Shown: positions 13,212-23,436 of the stretch, piece after piece | Position numbering within the stretch: the first letter of the stretch is position 1 | Layout: each line of letters starts with the position of its first letter | DNA from: Calycina herbarum | Taxonomy: Eukaryota > Ascomycota > Leotiomycetes > Helotiales > Pezizellaceae | Direction: 5' to 3' | NCBI GenBank assembly: GCA_001414485.1 | Contig: LLEY01000147.1 | Span: 62,001 to 126,000 of the forward strand | Length of the DNA stretch: 64,000 nt | The notes under the pieces: generated by a model | What the model was told of the DNA's origin: nothing | Databases searched by the model: none | Seen by the model: only the letters and a program-made list of their open reading frames with translations | Translations under genes and position numbers: made by a program

Positions 13212-13895
13212 ATGAATTTCCTCGATTTTCCTAAAGAAATCCGCCTTCTAGTCTATTCAGAACTACTCGTTCGATTGGGTCCTGTCATATTCAAAGAAGT
13301 CTACAGGCCTTCTTCTCCGCTGCGGTTTCAACACGGCCTTGACGGCGGTCTTTGGTTAGCACTGCTACGAGTCAACAAGCAGGTATATGGCGAAGCACGA
13401 TCGGTCCTGTATTCCAACAACAGCTTTCAATTTCCCGCCATTGGGGCCCTTGGACCAATGCCTTCAGCCTCGCACTGTGCCCAATTCCTTCGCCAAATTG
13501 GGACTGAAGCAGCAACCCTCATTCGACACATCGGCACAACCCTGCCTCACTTTGAGCCTTTCGAGCATAATATTATCAAGCTCTACGAACCACTGGAGAA
13601 AGACTTGGAGCTCATCCGCGATACCTGTACAGGTATCACAACTCTTGAACTATCGCTTCCGGTATTTCATAGTCTGCGGATCAAACAGATGGAGGTAGAT
13701 GAACTAGGGCTCGGCGCCGCGGATATTGTGGTACAGGCTCTAGCGCTGCTCGACAAACGCTTCAAAGCAATTCATTCCCTGAAAGTCATCATTATCGATT
13801 TTGAAGTGCCGTACAATGGAGACGAAGCGGATAAAGTCTACGATGATAAGCTTAAAGAGCAGATGGAAGAAACCGAGGGTGCACGACAATGCTAG
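13212..13895 (+). CDS. F-box/2EXR-like protein, paralogue 2
   Basis: Single-exon ORF, 227 aa. Begins MNFLDFPKEIRLLVYSELLV and carries LLRVNKQVYGEARSVLYSNN with SFQFPAI following, then FLRQIGTEAATLIRHI and CTGITTLELSLPVFHSL. These blocks match paralogue 3 (18817) closely and paralogue 1 more loosely, so the three arose by duplication. Compared with paralogue 3 the C-terminus lacks the final basic helix (KHGWNIQTRLQRM) and ends GARQC, which could be a natural variant or slight truncation. Function unknown; family members are often proposed to be F-box-type adaptors, which is inference. Confidence 0.75.
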   Translation: MNFLDFPKEIRLLVYSELLVRLGPVIFKEVYRPSSPLRFQHGLDGGLWLALLRVNKQVYGEARSVLYSNNSFQFPAIGALGPMPSASHCAQFLRQIGTEAATLIRHIGTTLPHFEPFEHNIIKLYEPLEKDLELIRDTCTGITTLELSLPVFHSLRIKQMEVDELGLGAADIVVQALALLDKRFKAIHSLKVIIIDFEVPYNGDEADKVYDDKLKEQMEETEGARQC

Positions 13896-14422
13896 CTGAT
13901 AGGACGGTCTGCTAGTTTGAGGCTGATAAAAAGAAGCAAGAGGGTTGTGTGAACGAGGCTATGCATTCTGGATTGGCTGATTGTGTCCAGGGGTAAATCC
14001 GGCTGGAAATTTACACGCAGGTGGTACCTGGTACCTGGTAGCTTGCAAATTAACTCTTTAATTTGTTGGAAGTTGAATGCAATGCACCTTAGTTCAAACT
14101 AAAGGTCAGCACGATACCCCGTTACGATTGATTTTAGGAGCAGAACACCACTTCGCGTAACTGGTTATATCATTTGTACCTTCTTCACGACTTTCTATCT
14201 AATCCACTTCCATGTTTACCGTAACTCTAACTCCCGAAGCAGTCGCCCTGCACGGAAGGAAAAAAATATCTAGAAGAAAGGGGGTTGCTTAGGACGAAGG
14301 AGAAGTAGGAGATGGGTTGTGATAAGAGACGCCGAGTTTGAGGTTCGAGTTGTTGTTGGAATGGTTGGTGAAGGAGAGGTGGTTCACACAACATACCCGC
14401 AATAGGCGATTCCCCAAATTTT
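13896..14422. other. Intergenic, no gene seen
   Basis: 3' flank of paralogue 2 and of the PAQR pseudogene (convergent). It contains a small tandem duplication of GGTACCT near 14022-14040. Nothing else recognisable. Confidence 0.5.
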
Positions 14423-15490
14423 TCAATCCGGGCATTGGCCATGCTTGACAGTATAGAATTGGTCAACGGCTCTGAAAAAGGCCAGAAAGTGCACCGTAAG
14501 CCCAATCGCCATACCCACGTGGAATATCTGATGCGAATGGCCCCAGATGTCAAAGTATCCAGGTTGCCAAGCCTCTGTCACTCGCAGCTAAGAAGGATAT
14601 CAGTAAATTTCCAGATTCTAGCTTGACGAAAACCACTTACCGCGTAGGTCGTCACAGAGCATAGGTATATGAGAATAGTCAAGCCGTATAGCGAAGCTCC
14701 ATACTCAGCATTCGCCCGTGACAACCCGACTTGAAAGATCTTTATAATAATTGGGTAAAATGCCGAGGACGCCATTATTGAGAAGACGACGCCACGGAGT
14801 GGTTTCATCTTGGCAGCTTGAAAGTTTTCGAAAATAGGGCAAGCAGTGCAGCGCAGAATTGTGCTGTGAGGTCGATCTGGCACGGGCTGATCAGCTAACT
14901 AGCTTGATGATTTACTTTGGCATGTGGATACTTACAGCAATCTATGTAAACTTTACTTGACGTGAAGCGCATGGAAAAGTATACCAAAGGCCCGGCGGGA
15001 AACATCCAGCAGTGACGGTGAGTATGCCTAGAAAATCAAGCTTCAGGCAGAAGAGATGAGTCCCATGAGAATGGTTCGAGAAGACATGGTAGGCCGTTGA
15101 AAGAAGGTAGCAAATCGTCCCGCCCAAGAAGAATAGAAAAAAGACAACAGCATCGTCAAAACTGGTAGCTGGATACCGCTCTTTTGCATATTGGCTCCAC
15201 CAGAATCCCAGAACGACCATCCATAGGGCTGCAAAGAAATGAGTGTAGATATTGCCGGTTTCGTTATGGATGTACCCCATACTTTTGAGGGATTCCCAGT
15301 ACGAATTTGTCTCGGGTCTCCAGCCAGAAAGAATATGCTCGTTGTCCTTCGCCCAGTCTGGGAGTTCGTGGAAGAAAAGCAGAACTCGCGTCTTGGTCTT
15401 TTGCAGCAGCGTCGAGTCGTCAGAGATACCGGGATTGGGTTCCGTGCTGTCAATCCGAGGTAATCCTCTTAGTCTCATTTTGGATTCCAT
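14423..15490 (-). pseudogene. PAQR (AdipoR/Izh-like) 7-TM receptor, two lesions
   Basis: Family blocks in order: MGYIHNETGNIYTHF, LLSTAYHVFSNHS, KLDFLGIL, then after an intron IDLTAQFCAALLALFSKTF, then MKPLRGVVFSIMASSAF, then after a second intron PGYFDIWGHSHQIFHVGMA. The HExT-type and H-x3-H metal-site motifs of progestin/adipoQ receptors (ceramidase-like membrane hydrolases; yeast Izh proteins) are present. Exons are 15490..14936, 14876..14641 and 14587..14423, with introns of 59 and 53 nt. Exon 1 has an in-frame TAG at 14944..14942, where Trp would fit (KFT-stop-IA/IDLTAQ). Exon 2 needs one extra base at about 14806 (TGAAA for TGGAAA) to pass from LFSKTFKLPR to KPLRG. A GTAAAG donor 15 nt upstream of the TAG could splice it out, but the frameshift remains. 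ATG at 15490 is the first in frame. Could also be sequencing error at one site; two lesions make decay likelier. Confidence 0.8.
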
Positions 15491-15930
15491 CTTGGCCGAG
15501 AACACACTTGCTAGACAACCGCTCTCCTGGATCAAGATGCAGGTGAAGGTGGAGCAGAAGAGTCAGAGGGATGAGGGGGAATAGAAATGAATTTTGAAGA
15601 GCAGCCAACACGGACTCGCTTAGCGTACCGCAGGGATCTACCTGGAAGATTATGCGATGGAGTGGATTGAATTGAGCAAACTGCAAATGAAAATGATGCT
15701 ACACGCTCGTTCATGAGAGGTATGAAACAAGGATACAAACACACCCTTGCTGTTTCCCAACATTCCCCAACATTCCCCAACCAACAGACAGACACTGAGA
15801 TGATGGAGCCTCAAAAAAGTCTCGTTGAAAGCACCTACTTCTAGATGTACGTGTTGATTGTAGAAAAGTTACAAATCCCAAAGTCTTGCGGCAGGAGCGT
15901 GCGAGCTAGACTACACCCCAGGCGAGAGCG
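15491..15930. other. 5' flank of PAQR pseudogene
   Basis: Leader/promoter of the PAQR gene. It contains about three copies of CATTCCCCAA at 15750-15782. No TATA box or second gene seen. Confidence 0.45.
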
Positions 15931-16440
15931 GTATGCTTCACTCACTAATTGTAAAATTAACCAACTAATTTATAATATTTAGTAGTAATTTAATATATTA
16001 GACTAATTAACTAAGATTTAAAGTATTTTGAAAGTATAGCTTATTAGTAAGTAATCTTTAGTTAATATATTTTAGATAGTTTAAAAGACTAAAGTTTATA
16101 GAATAAACTAAAGAGATAGAATATAGTAAGTTTAGAGAATATCTAGAAAGCTAATCTTAGGCTAATACTTATAAAAATACTTTCTAAAATATCTACTTAG
16201 GAAATATTAAAGCGTTATATTATATAAGCGATAGCTAAAATTACTAGTACTTATCTAGTTTTAGATAAAGTTTAAAAATTAGGTTAGTAAGACCTTATTA
16301 TAGGATATATAGTAAGCTATTTTAAGGTTACTTAGTTAGAGTGTCTTTATCTTTTAAATATAGATAAAGGACTTCTTAAAAGAAATTGAAAAACATTACT
16401 ATATATTAGACTTATAATAGATAAGAAACATCTAAAGTAA
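15931..16440. mobile_element. AT-rich, RIP-decayed repeat relic, copy 1
   Basis: Very AT-rich block with no ORF, dominated by TA, TTA and CTAAA words. Bases 15931-16145 align, in opposite orientation, with 24021-24258. For example GTATGCTTCACTCACTAATT here corresponds to GTATACTTCATTCACCAATT in the other copy, and ATATTTTAGATAGTTTAAAA to GTATTTTAGACAGTTTAAAA. Most differences are transitions, many in the CpA/TpG context. The remainder (16146-16440) is equally AT-rich but has no match seen in this window. No transposase is recognisable, so the class of element is unknown. It sits between the two broken genes PAQR and ELO. Confidence 0.7.
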
Positions 16441-16836
16441 CCTAGGATGAAACGATATCCAGTTTTAAATAAAGATTTGAGATTGAAAAGAAAGAGTTTA
16501 GATAAAGGAAATTCAGAAGACTCAACAATAACGCCCTGATTGCCTCTAAAAACAACTGCACTGCTACCGGTACTGTAACGTTGAGACAATCCTGTAGCAC
16601 TTTCTGCCACCGCCTTTCCCTATCGGGTACGGCAAGCACCCTCAACATTTTCTACAAGAAGGCTCCAACTCCAACTTGTTTGACGCCTTCTCCACAAAGC
16701 CCTTCGATCTCGAGCCCTTACTCTTATTGTGTTCATCAAGACTGAGGTTGAAATTGAAGTAAGTACCCACTCTCGCCAAATGAACTGTCACTAACTTAGT
16801 TAGGTGGCCCCACCCCACGCGCTTCACGACTCCGAG
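16441..16836. promoter_or_regulatory. 5' flank of ELO gene with probable leader intron
   Basis: Composition returns to normal here. GTAAGT at 16759 and CTAAC...TTAG ending at 16803 make a plausible 45-nt intron in the 5' UTR. The first in-frame ATG is at 16837. Confidence 0.45.
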
Positions 16837-17997
16837 ATGTCTTCCGTCAAGATCGCCCTTTTAGACCCCTCCATCTTCCAATTCATACCCGGCCATGGAC
16901 CAGCAACACTTCCGCCGCCTGCTCCAGGCTCCATGTTGTCTGCCCCTCCATTCCCCATCCCAACCTCGATTTTCCATGCCGCATTGGATGCTCGAGTACC
17001 GATCACAATTGGCGTTATTTACGCGGCTACAATCACAATCTTGAATGCATATAATCGATCCAATGGAAACAAGCCATGGGCATTCAGCAAAACGAAGGCA
17101 TTTTTCTGGTTTGTGGTGGCTCACAATGTGTTTTTGGCAGTATACTCTGGTTGGACTTTCCAGGGATTGGTTCGAGCTGTCTACAGAACCGTTTCTTCGG
17201 GATCACGAGGATTCGCTGGGACGGTGGACAGTTTATGCAAAATGCATGGAGAGCCTGGGCTTGGAAATGCTATTGCATATAATAAAACAGTTTCTAGGTG
17301 GACTTCCGAAAACCCTTCGACTACTAGCATTCCTCTCAATGCTATGGGCACGCCAAATTCTACTGACATCGGACGTTTATGGAATGAGGGTCTGGCATTT
17401 TATGGATGGATCTTCTACGTGAGCAAGTTCTATGGAGTGGTCGATACGGCAATCATTATTGCCAAAGGGAAGAGATCTTCCACTCTGCAAACTTATCATC
17501 ATGCCGGGGCTATGTTATGCATGTGATCAGGAATTCGATATATGTCGCCACCCATTTGGTTATGGGTTGCATATAATTCCGGTATCCATACCATGATGGT
17601 ATGCTCCTCTCGCTTTCCTTCAGCTTCCCTCGAGTACTAATTATGATCTCAGTACACTTATTATACTGTGACAGCCCTTTCGATTCCCATCCCGCAAATT
17701 TTGAAAAAGAGTCTTACTACAATGCAAATTATTCAATTTCTGGTTGGAGCCTCTTATGCAGCGCTCCACTCTTTTATCGCCTACGCTATACCGCTTCAGG
17801 TTCTGAGTTCGAAAGAGTCGCCCACAGCAGTAAGCCAAATCGTCCCGTGTATCAACACAAGCGGCGAAACATTTGCGATTTGGTTCAACGTCCTCTATCT
17901 AACACCTTTGACGGTATTGTTCGTACGATTCTTTGTAAAAAGCTACTTCCGATCTCCAAAAGGCAGGAAGCAGGCTGTATCAAAGAAACTTAAGTAG
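16837..17997 (+). pseudogene. ELO-type fatty acid elongase with in-frame TGA
   Basis: Exon 1 is 16837..17598 and exon 2 is 17653..17997, with a 54-nt intron (GTATGC...TCAG). The membrane protein has the fungal ELO (GNS1/SUR4) pattern. There are several hydrophobic helices, WIFYVSKFYGVVDTAIII, the histidine box LQTYHHAGAMLCM, GIRYMSPPIWLWVAYNSGIH and, in exon 2, YTYYTVTALSIP and KKSLTTMQIIQFLVG. ELO enzymes catalyse the condensing step of very-long-chain fatty acid elongation in the ER. Directly after the His box, at 17524..17526, there is TGA where TGG (Trp) fits, cutting the product at residue 229 of about 368. Everything downstream stays in frame and well conserved, so the loss is recent, or the stop is an assembly error or read through. 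No splice solution removes it. Confidence 0.85.
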
Positions 17998-18816
17998 CCG
18001 AGAAGACCAGCAAGCTCTGTTCACTCTTGGACGACTATTATAAGGAAAGACCGGATCAATGCATTGCTGTGGCGAATTGAATACACGGAGGAGTCGAGAG
18101 GGAGTTGGTTTGGAAGTGGAGGTAATAGATAGCTTTTTCCACCTACATTTTACCAGAAACGAGATACTTGTAGTTACAAATGTTGCCATTTTCAAGATAC
18201 ATCGTTAGAAAAGAATGAAACTCATACAACTTCAAATCAAAACAGGTAACCAATAATTATTATCTACGCAATTTCACAAATAAGAAGTAATAGTATAATT
18301 TGTTGTTTGTTGTATACTTTGTACATTATTTAAATTATATAAGAGTGTTTAGAAAATTAAATCAAGACAGTAGACTTACGAGAATATTTAAGATAATTGT
18401 TTCGTGTCTCTGCTTTAATTTCAGCGTAACTATGTTTAAATGAATTACTTGTTCTAAATCTTTGAAATAATAATTGGACAGACGATGGGGGAATTCGATC
18501 AGTAAAAGGCCGATAAATTTTGAAAACGCGAGAGTGTGAGACATAATACTGCTTTTATGTATTGATGATATCCTTATGGAGAGTGGAGGTAGAATTCCAT
18601 CGTTCTTTTGAACTCGGCTGAAAGAACTCACAGAGGTAACGCCAGTGACCCTAGAATAAACCCGACAGATATGGATTTCGAATAGAACTATAGAAAAACG
18701 CCCATGTACCTCAACGCGATTCTAGTTGCCGACATTGATTTGTTAAATAAGTGGACTCTTATGCTCTAAATTCTCATCCTTCAAACCTGACAACCACCCA
18801 CTGATAAACGACAAAA
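17998..18816. other. Intergenic, no gene seen
   Basis: 3' flank of ELO, then moderately AT-rich sequence (18240-18480) leading to the promoter of F-box-like paralogue 3. No coding signal. Confidence 0.5.
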
Positions 18817-19509
18817 ATGGGTTTCCATAAACTTCCTCTGGAGATCCGTATCCTAGTCTATTCAGAACTACTCGTCCAACAACATATTCCCATTCATTTC
18901 GAAGAAGGCATCCGCCCGTCATCTCCGCTGCGTTTTCGTCCTAGAGGAAGTGGTCTTTATCCAGCACTACTGCGAGTCAACAAGCAGATACACAGTGAGA
19001 CTATACCATTTCTGTATTCCAAGAACAGTTTTCAATTTCCCACTATTGCGAACTGGGATTCAGCCACCTTTGAGACAGGAGGACAGCCATCTCTTCGAAG
19101 TCTTCATATTCGAATTTCCCCATTCCTTCGCCAAATCGGGCCCGAAGCAGCTGCGTTCATTCGCCACATCCTCATGATCTTTCCTCATTGTGAAGAGGTT
19201 AGGTTACCTGAAGAGGAGCTCAGTGACCTAGAACTTGTTCGGGAGATGTGCAAGAATCTCACTACCCTCGACTTATTGCTTGGACCAGAGCATCAGTTAT
19301 GCCGACTAGCCGAGAGACATGTGAGAGAGGTCCTATGTCTACTCGACTTCCGTTTCAAAGGAATCACCACATTGAAGTTGGTTATTGTGGATGTCCTAGG
19401 AAACTACGAACAAGGTGCCGACAAGTATTATAAGGATCTCATAAGGGTGGTTGACAAACATGGGTGGAACATTCAAACTCGGTTGCAGAGAATGAGAACA
19501 GAGAGATAA
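18817..19509 (+). CDS. F-box/2EXR-like protein, paralogue 3
   Basis: Single-exon ORF, 230 aa. MGFHKLPLEIRILVYSELLV is followed by RPSSPLRFRPRG, ALLRVNKQIHSETIPFLYSK, SFQFPTIA, FLRQIGPEAAAFIRHILM, then MCKNLTTLDLLLG and the C-terminal helix VDKHGWNIQTRLQRM. It is clearly closest to paralogue 2 (13212), sharing the RPSSPLRF and FLRQIG-EAA blocks. It lies about 5 kb from the other two, separated by the broken PAQR and ELO genes and the AT-rich relic. Function unknown; the N-terminal motif is F-box-like. Confidence 0.75.
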   Translation: MGFHKLPLEIRILVYSELLVQQHIPIHFEEGIRPSSPLRFRPRGSGLYPALLRVNKQIHSETIPFLYSKNSFQFPTIANWDSATFETGGQPSLRSLHIRISPFLRQIGPEAAAFIRHILMIFPHCEEVRLPEEELSDLELVREMCKNLTTLDLLLGPEHQLCRLAERHVREVLCLLDFRFKGITTLKLVIVDVLGNYEQGADKYYKDLIRVVDKHGWNIQTRLQRMRTER

Positions 19510-19714
19510 ATTCGGGATCATAATCTCTTTTGGGGTTGGGGGAGAGAAGGGGGGGAAAAGAGAAAGGGCAGGTTTGGTCAGTGTTCTTGCGAATTTTGTA
19601 CCTCTTAGATTACATTCTAGGTATCTAAATCAAAGAATTTAGATTCAGATACTTGAATCTGAGATGTATTATGATCAGAATGACAATATCAGCCTCGTCA
19701 ACGAAGCTACCATC

Positions 19715-21017
19715 CTAAAATCCCTGTCTCTCCTTTGGAGCATAACCCTCCTCCAAGAAAGCAACCTCCTCCTTGGTCAATCCACCAGAACTAGCAAACT
19801 TCACACTCTCAACCGCCTGATCAATTCTCTCCTTGCTGCTCAATCCAATAATCGGATTCACAGATTGCTTTCCCAAACACCAAGCTGTTGCAATGGTAGC
19901 CATAGAAACATTCCTCTTCTTGGAAAGCTCTTCAACTCGGTTGATGACTTGCTTGTCAATCTCGGCTTCCTTGCCTCGAATCATGGCGTTGAGCATATGA
20001 TCTGACTTCTCGCGAACGGTGTCACGACTGTTGTATGGACGGGAAAGAGCTCCTCTGGCGATTGGGGACCAGGGGATGAGTCCAACGCCTGTGTCGAGAC
20101 AGTAGGGGATCATTTCACGTTCTGAGGGAGATGGTTAGTGGAGTTCTAAAAAGGAGTTGAAATGAAACTTACCTTCTTCTCGGTACAAGAGATTGTAGTA
20201 ATTTTGCATCGAGATAAACTTGTGCCATCCATTCTTCTCTGCGATATTTTGCAAACTTTGGAACTCCCAAGCAGCCATCTATCACATGAAGTTAGTAAGA
20301 GATTCAGGCTTTTCTAGGCACTGCTTCTTTTGTATTTTATCTGTAAAAGTCTAGAACAATGAGATTCATTCTTCCAGAACGTGTAGAAGAATGATTATCA
20401 TGTTCTAGAATATGTGAAGCAATAATGGGAGGGATGCAAAGAGGGACGCTCGAAATTTTTAACCCCAAGCCGGAAAAAAAGGAAGTGTAAGAACTTACGC
20501 TACTAGCACCAATGTACCTAACCTTCCCACTCTCAATAACATCATTCAAAGCTCTCATCACCTCCTCTCTTGGTACATCCCGATCCAACCGATGAATCTG
20601 CAAAACATCAATATAAGTCCCCAGCCTCTCTACGCTAGCATCAACAGCATCCAAAATATGTTTCCGACTCAATCCAATTTGATTGACCAACTCCCCATCA
20701 TTAGGCGCCATGAAATTCGCAGTTTGTTTGCCATCCTCAATGACGGGGAAATAACATTTCGAGAGAATGACTACTTTGCTTCTTGGGATTTCGTATTTCT
20801 TGAGAGCTTTTCCGATGATACGCTCGGATTCTCCGTTAGAATAGACATCCGCGGTATCCCAGGTGTTGAGTCCGACGTCGTAAGCGTGTTTTAGGAGGGG
20901 GAGAGAGGCTTCTTCGTTGAGTACCCAGTCTTGCCATTGGGAAGAACCATATGACATTGCTCCCAAGACGACTTTGGAGATTTTCAATCCCGAGTTTCCG
21001 AGGCGTGTATACTCCAT
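19715..21017 (-). CDS. Aldo-keto reductase
   Basis: Exons are 21017..20499, 20278..20173 and 20121..19715 (introns 220 and 51 nt), giving 343 aa. NADPH-dependent AKR barrel: [20 protein letters not shown] at the start, catalytic Asp and Tyr in [13 protein letters not shown], Lys in VVILSKCY, His in LQIHRLD. After the first intron come [10 protein letters not shown] and [13 protein letters not shown], then [19 protein letters not shown], and the cofactor loop [16 protein letters not shown]. Best placed among the YakC/aryl-alcohol-dehydrogenase-type AKRs that reduce aldehydes; the substrate cannot be told. Splice phases restore GASS/MAAWEF and REE/EREMIP exactly. The first intron is about four times the usual length here and carries a foldback. 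No neighbouring pathway genes. Confidence 0.92.
20350..20409. repeat. Imperfect foldback inside AKR intron 1
   Basis: Left arm 20350-20374 (TCTAGAACAATGAGATTC, then ATTCTTC) is the imperfect reverse complement of right arm 20386-20409 (ending ATGTTCTAGA), with an 11-nt loop. It accounts for part of the unusual length of this intron. Confidence 0.7.
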
Positions 21018-21899
21018 AGTTGAGAGTTTGAGAACGATTTGTTTGAGTTGTTAGGTTGAATTGAAGTTTTGTGGAGTTCTGTACTGAGGGGTATCGGATA
21101 CAAGTATGCGAGGGATATTGACCTGATCTCAATGACGAAGTGGCTTGTTTCTAATCTTCTTCTCTTTCATCTTCAGCTGAGGGAACCTCGTATTTATATC
21201 TCCAATATTGACCCACCCCATTATCTCCATCTTTAACTCCATTCGATGAACTAATAGATCTGAGGGGTAAAGTCCCATTCATACTGCCGAAGTGGAGTAC
21301 CTCTCACTGGGGTTGCTTTCTTGTGGGTGGGCGACGACAGTTTTTCAGAAACATGATTGGGTTGACACTAGATGATCCATTGCCTAGGTAATCCATTGAT
21401 GGAAGAATATCGGTGCTAAAGTAAGGCTTTGATTTTCATTCGTCCCTTCCATCTTAGATCCGAACGTTTTCGGAGATGGCTGCCGAGTGGTGGAGTGGTG
21501 CTACCTAGCTAAAAATGGAGATAATGGAGTTATACTTGGAGCTAATCTTCGAGTATAAACTGTCGTCTTATTAATAAACTCCGACTTCCATACGTCTTAT
21601 GGTTTCACAAGAAGCACAGTAATAAATGAGGAGTTTTCAGCATGGAGAAAGGAGATAATTCCCATCTGATGTTTCTGCCCCTCGCTAATAAAACGTCCCA
21701 CCACCCCGCTTCCCGACCCCTGAACAAAGATAAGGTTACTTACTTGTACTTGGTCCAACCCTACCAACGATGTATTTTTGGAACGGAAATATGAAAACCT
21801 ACCTCCATAAACACCACCATGCCGAGATTCACAACGATATAAGGACAAATCGATTGCAAAACTAACAATCATCCCAATAAATCCTCACCAACACCAAAC
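21018..21899. promoter_or_regulatory. Divergent promoter, AKR and OCD-like gene
   Basis: 882 bp between two divergent genes. It contains the leaders of both; no TATA box or known operator stands out. No gene. Confidence 0.45.
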
Positions 21900-23436
21900 A
21901 TGCCTCTCACGATCCTCTCCGACTCGGACGTAAAAAAGCTCCTCAACAACCTCAATAGACGCGATGTGGAATATCTCCTGAGCTCCCTCCGACAAGCTCT
22001 CCACGAATACTCAACGGGAACAAGTAACGATGGAGCGTGTGCTGTCAATCAACCTGAGAGAACTGTCATCGAATCTGGCAGAGGAAATACAACACTCTTC
22101 ATGCCAAGTACGAGTTCTTCCGGAATCGGCATGAAAGGTACTTGCCCCCTTTCCTCCTCCCAACACATGGAATATACTAACTAGCTTGTGCAAAACAGTC
22201 GTAACCCTCGCGACCGCCCACCGCCCCTCCTCCCCCAATGTCTCCTACGATGACATTCCCACAATACAAACAAACACCAACCCCCAAGGTGCCCTAACCC
22301 TCATGGGCTCCGACGGAAAGCCCTTCGGATTCCTCAACGCGGAAGAATTAACAGCCTTCCGAACCGCCCTCACATCCTCCCTCCTCCTCGCCCGTCGTCG
22401 GAAGGTCAAAAATATAGTCGTATTTGGCGTAGGAAAGCAGGCATACTGGCATGTCCGCCTGGCCCTCTTACTCCATGGCCCGACCATAAAACATATACAA
22501 TTCATAAATCGGTCTTTTTCTGAGAGGGCGAAGGATTGTTTGAAAGCTTTTATTTCCTATGATCTGGAAGAAAAGGAGGTGGAGGGGTGGGAGGCTTGCA
22601 AATTCGCGATGATAACACCGGGGTATGGAGAGTATGAGAGGTTGCTCAAGGAGCAGATACGACAAGCAGATGTGGTTTTTACCACGACGCCATCCACAAA
22701 GCCCCTGTTCGATCCCTCGATACTGACGAATACGGAGGGGAGGAAGAAAGGGAGACTGATTGTGGCTATTGGGAGTTACACCAAGGATATGATCGAGGTT
22801 CCGCCGGAATTACTGATTCAAGCTACGAAGAAGCATGGTGGGGGTCATCATTTCCATAAACATGCTGAAGAAGGAGGGGTGATTATCGTGGATACCTTGT
22901 CTTGTGTTAGTCAGACTGGAGAATTGACACAAGCCGGTATCAAAGAGGTTCAAACTGTTGAGCTAGGGGAGTTGGTCATGTTGGAAAGAATGGATAGTGA
23001 GGATGATGAATCTGCCATTACGGAATCCCCTCTTTCTGATGAACCAAGTTTAGAAACTCTAAACTTGGGAGATGGGACGCAGAAATCTCTTTCTACCGTC
23101 TTCGGTTCATCAAACACGACCTCCCAGCCACCTTCAAGAAAATCCTCGCTTTCCATATCGCGAAATTCTTCGAGTTTCAGTCTCCATAAGCGATCTTCTT
23201 CGAGTTCAAGGACCCCGGTTCTCCACCATGAACGCACGAATAGTACGAGTAGTAGTGCAACGAGAAAAAGGAGTAAGAAACAAACCGAGAAGGAACATGA
23301 GATGTGTAGGTGGCTTAGCACGGGAAATGTGGTATACAAAAGTGTCGGAATGGGATTGATGGATTTGGTTGTGGGGAGTGATTTGGTATCTTTAGCTAGG
23401 GAGAGGGGAGTTGGTGCTGTGGTGCCGGATTTTTGA
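21900..23436 (+). CDS. Ornithine cyclodeaminase/mu-crystallin-like protein
   Basis: Exon 1 is 21900..22137 and exon 2 is 22199..23436 (61-nt intron, GTACTT...ACAG), together 491 aa. N-terminal ILSDSDVKKLLNNL, RQALHEYSTG and RGNTTLFMPS, then across the splice GMKVVTLA, then GALTLMGSDGKPFGFLNAEE, the Rossmann segment VKNIVVFGVGKQAYWHVRLA, DVVFTTTPSTKPLF, GRLIVAIGSYTKDMIEVPPE and IIVDTLSCVSQTGEL. This is the order of the OCD/mu-crystallin/ketimine reductase family (NAD(P)-dependent). The Gly-rich loop reads GVGKQA. A Ser-rich, basic insertion of about 100 residues (about residues 360-460) lies before the family's last helix (GNVVYKSVGMGLMDLVVGSD), making it longer than the usual 330-380. Substrate unknown. 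Confidence 0.88.

Noticed and set aside
14942..15535. PAQR and ELO frames starting further upstream (15535, 16804)
   Set aside because: Those frames open with TTG and GTG; the first in-frame ATGs (15490, 16837) fit eukaryotic initiation. The same applies to 43065, 58677, 36125, 39121 and 45121.
19715..23436. Secondary-metabolite cluster (AKR next to OCD-like enzyme)
   Set aside because: No backbone synthase, transporter or Zn2Cys6 regulator is adjacent; two oxidoreductases alone do not make a cluster.
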